Source of the DNA: Janthinobacterium sp. GW456P
Lineage (GTDB): Bacteria > Pseudomonadota > Gammaproteobacteria > Burkholderiales > Burkholderiaceae_D
Reading direction: 5' to 3'
Length of the DNA stretch: 35,615 nucleotides
Assembly: GCF_002127655.1 (NCBI RefSeq)
Contig: NZ_NEHB01000044.1
Coordinates: 1-35,615 of the forward strand
Below, piece by piece: positions 33,866-35,615 of this stretch. The notes under the pieces were generated by a model that worked only from the letters and a program-made list of their open reading frames with translations, was not told the DNA's origin and did not search any database. Position 1 is the first letter of the stretch; the number at the start of each line of letters is the position of its first letter. Made by a program: the position numbers and the translations under genes.

Positions 33866-34116
33866 ACGTTGCTCCTGTGTTATTTTCTGATTCAAGCGGA
33901 AGACCACTTACTCCGCATCGGCCTGTTACGGCTAATTCGTAAATGAGCGGCGCCAACCTCGCCGACCTTCACATCGGCAACACTGCCGGGCGAATGGAGA
34001 TGTGTCGTCCGAAATAGTGATCTTCATGATCGGTTTCCGTTCTGGCTGAGTGATATTTTGAGCGCGCCAGGGCAGGCGGTAAAATGAAATTATTTCGGAG
34101 ATTAATAAGTTTTTTT
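33866..34116. promoter_or_regulatory. Divergent region of the tam-like and LysR genes
   Basis: A 251-base gap with one clear dyad TTACG-N7-CGTAA (33926-33942), 61-77 bases before the methyltransferase start, and GATC repeats near 34018-34036. LysR regulators usually bind inverted repeats between divergent genes; the dyad is close to, but not exactly, a T-N11-A box. Regulation of the methyltransferase by the neighbouring LysR protein is inferred. Confidence 0.4.
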
Positions 34117-35022
34117 ATGAAAATCGACATCCTTGGTGTACAGGCGTTTGTCGCGATCGCCGATCAGGGCAGCTTCCAGGGGGCCGCTGATACTTTGCAT
34201 GTGACGCAGACAGCGGTGACGCTGCGCTTGCGCAAGCTCGAAGACTTTCTTGGCGTAACGCTGATCGAACGTACCACGCGTTCGATCGCACTTACCGACA
34301 TCGGGCACGATTTCCTTCCTCAGGCGCGACGGCTCCTGGGGGAACTGGCCGGCGCTCTCGTCGAGATTCGTGAGACCGGCATGGCTCGACGGGGGGATGT
34401 CTCGATCGCATGCGTACCCACCGTGGGCGTGCAATACCTGCCGCGGATCATGCAGGCGTATTCTGCGCGTTACCCGCACAACCGCATCAAGATTCTCGAT
34501 CACGCTTCATCTGCCGTCGCCGAGGCGGTGTTGCGCCGGGAGGCGGAATTCGGCATCAACATTGCCCGAGAACATCGCCCTGAACTCATCAGCCTTCCGT
34601 TAACCGAGGATCGGTACGTGCTGATTTGTCATAAAGATCATCCTCTGGCCAAACGGCGGCGCATTGCCTGGACGCAACTGCAGTTCTACCCGCTTATCTT
34701 TGCCGGCGAGGTGAGCGGCAACCGGGACTTGCTTGATCAGGTACTGGAGACCCATGGCCTCGTATTGCGTTCCTTCTACGAAGTGCAGCGTAGTTCGACC
34801 GCTGTGGGACTGGTGGCTCAAGGTGTGGGCGTCGCTGTCGTGCCCCAGCTGGCCATACAGAAAGGCGCTTATCCCAAGGTGCGCGTGGTCGAACTTGTCG
34901 ACCCTATCGTTTCTCGAAATTTGGTTCTCATCACACGCAAGACTGCTCATCTTTCACCGGCCGCCCAGGCCCTCTACGACATGATCCGGGAACAGGAAAG
35001 CGGCCACCAATGCCGAGGCTAG
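34117..35022 (+). CDS. LysR-family transcriptional regulator
   Basis: 301 residues. The N-terminal helix-turn-helix has the usual LysR form: QAFVAIADQGSFQGAADTLH, VTQTAVTLRLRKLEDFLGVT and LIERTTRSIALTDIG. The effector domain follows from about residue 88 (DVSIACVPTVGVQYLPRIMQ, FGINIAREHRPELISLPL, ERSS-like RSSTAVGLVAQGVGVAVVP). I take the ATG at 34117 (MKIDILGVQAF) as start, like most relatives; an earlier in-frame ATG at 34084 is possible, since no good ribosome site marks either. It is divergent from the Tam-like methyltransferase gene, its likely target. Its codons are slightly less GC-rich than those of its neighbours. Confidence 0.92.
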   Translation: MKIDILGVQAFVAIADQGSFQGAADTLHVTQTAVTLRLRKLEDFLGVTLIERTTRSIALTDIGHDFLPQARRLLGELAGALVEIRETGMARRGDVSIACVPTVGVQYLPRIMQAYSARYPHNRIKILDHASSAVAEAVLRREAEFGINIAREHRPELISLPLTEDRYVLICHKDHPLAKRRRIAWTQLQFYPLIFAGEVSGNRDLLDQVLETHGLVLRSFYEVQRSSTAVGLVAQGVGVAVVPQLAIQKGAYPKVRVVELVDPIVSRNLVLITRKTAHLSPAAQALYDMIREQESGHQCRG

Positions 35023-35046
35023 TACTCCTAGCATCCTCAGGCTTGA

Positions 35047-35160
35047 AGAAACCGAACTAACGACGTCGAGTCCTACCTCGACGGCACCATGTTGCACGCC
35101 CTGCACCCCGGGGATGCGCCCCTATTGGCGATGCTGCGACAACGGCTACAAGCGGCCTGA
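35047..35160 (+). pseudogene. Short coding-like remnant (C-terminal fragment), unidentified
   Basis: One frame from 35047 to a TGA at 35158-35160 reads DVESYLDGTMLHALHPGDAP and LLAMLRQRLQAA with normal, helix-like composition, but has no start and follows a stop at 35044. It looks like the end of a lost gene between the LysR gene and the AraC-type gene. The family is not recognised. The DNA after it (35161-35237) is AT-rich and probably holds the AraC promoter. Confidence 0.35.
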
Positions 35161-35237
35161 GCGAACCCATCATTCGCAACCATTTCTAATTGATAATAAA
35201 GTAAAATACCTCATCGGAATTCATTTCGTGCCGCCCG

Positions 35238-35615
35238 ATGAAAGCATCAACCGACGCGCCCATCCCGCGCATAGTGATGGATACCGAGGGCTTATCGCCC
35301 GCCCGCGCCACCGCCGTATGGCGTGAGCAGATCGGCGTGATGTTCGACTCGCAGCCATTGTCCATCGTGCGCGAGGACCCTCGCTATCGCGTGGAAGCCT
35401 GTCATCTGGGCGCGCTGGCGGTGGGCATGGCCAGCATGACGCCGCAGCGCTTCCAGCGTCCCGCCAGCCGGGTCTGGCGCGATGGCCTAGACCATTATCT
35501 GCTGCAGTTTTATACCCACGGCAGTTGCCGCAGCCTGACCGGCCGCCATCCGCCCGGCACCAGCCCCGGCGACCTGTGGGTGACGGACCTGTGCCAGCCG
35601 CTGTCCACCGAGATC
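35238..35615 (+). CDS. AraC-family regulator, N-terminal part (cut by window end)
   Basis: 126 codons run open to the end of the window. The translated part (MKASTDAPIPRIVMDTEGLS, then TAVWREQIGVMFDSQPLSIV, MTPQRFQRPASRVWRDGLDH, YLLQFYTHGSCRSLTGRH, SPGDLWVTDLCQPL) is the AraC-binding-type cupin domain found before a C-terminal HTH in many AraC regulators. Its DNA-binding part lies outside, so the class is likely but not proven. An in-frame ATG at 35277 is an alternative start. Confidence 0.75.
   Translation, partial: MKASTDAPIPRIVMDTEGLSPARATAVWREQIGVMFDSQPLSIVREDPRYRVEACHLGALAVGMASMTPQRFQRPASRVWRDGLDHYLLQFYTHGSCRSLTGRHPPGTSPGDLWVTDLCQPLSTEI

Overview
The window looks like chromosome of a GC-rich betaproteobacterium of the Oxalobacteraceae. 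A Janthinobacterium or Duganella-type violacein producer fits best. The key evidence is a complete vioABCDE operon (24365-31689); codon use, a monomeric NADP-isocitrate dehydrogenase, FolE2 and an FeS-type photolyase agree with that lineage. This assignment is inference from gene content, not from an rRNA gene.

Layout. 1-592 is the 3' end of an RND-type outer-membrane efflux gene, followed by a frameshifted acetyltransferase remnant. 787-2326 is a quinone/azo-compound stress cluster: an HxlR regulator divergent from azoR, then an ABM-domain monooxygenase. 2397-3703 holds two coupled genes for unknown exported proteins. 3731-10262 is all minus strand: folE2, a small charged protein, a class D beta-lactamase, an unknown protein, a class A penicillin-binding protein and an FeS (6-4) photolyase. 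10390-11470 is an ArsR-like regulator with two small membrane-protein genes. 11442-12670 holds alkB and a divergent UPF0303 gene. 12671-14837 is a minus-strand operon of a GntR/FCD regulator, an SDR oxidoreductase and an Asp/Glu racemase. 14973-16929 holds a thioesterase and an amino-acid permease. 17016-18638 is a large protein of unknown function. 18898-20241 is a PAS-GAF-GGDEF diguanylate cyclase. 20283-21168 is a probable copper-associated pair. 21259-23490 is icd, and 23799-24035 is a small membrane-protein gene.

The main accessory element is 24109-32887: vioA, vioB, vioC, vioD and vioE with overlapping or near-overlapping junctions, then an MFS transporter 34 bases after vioE. Together VioA-E turn L-tryptophan into violacein, and the transporter is a candidate exporter. 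The 329-base region before vioA holds a perfect FNR/ANR-type site (TTGAT-N4-ATCAA). It is placed exactly as in a class II FNR-dependent promoter pointing at vioA. The transcribed leader can form mutually exclusive base pairings. To me this is the most interesting unexplained signal in the window, because three violacein steps consume O2.

The right end (33062-35615) holds a Tam-like methyltransferase, a LysR regulator, a short coding-like remnant, and the 5' part of an AraC-type regulator cut by the window edge. I see no rRNA, tRNA, CRISPR array, insertion sequence or prophage. All regulatory calls come from reading the sequence by eye; no search or folding program was run.
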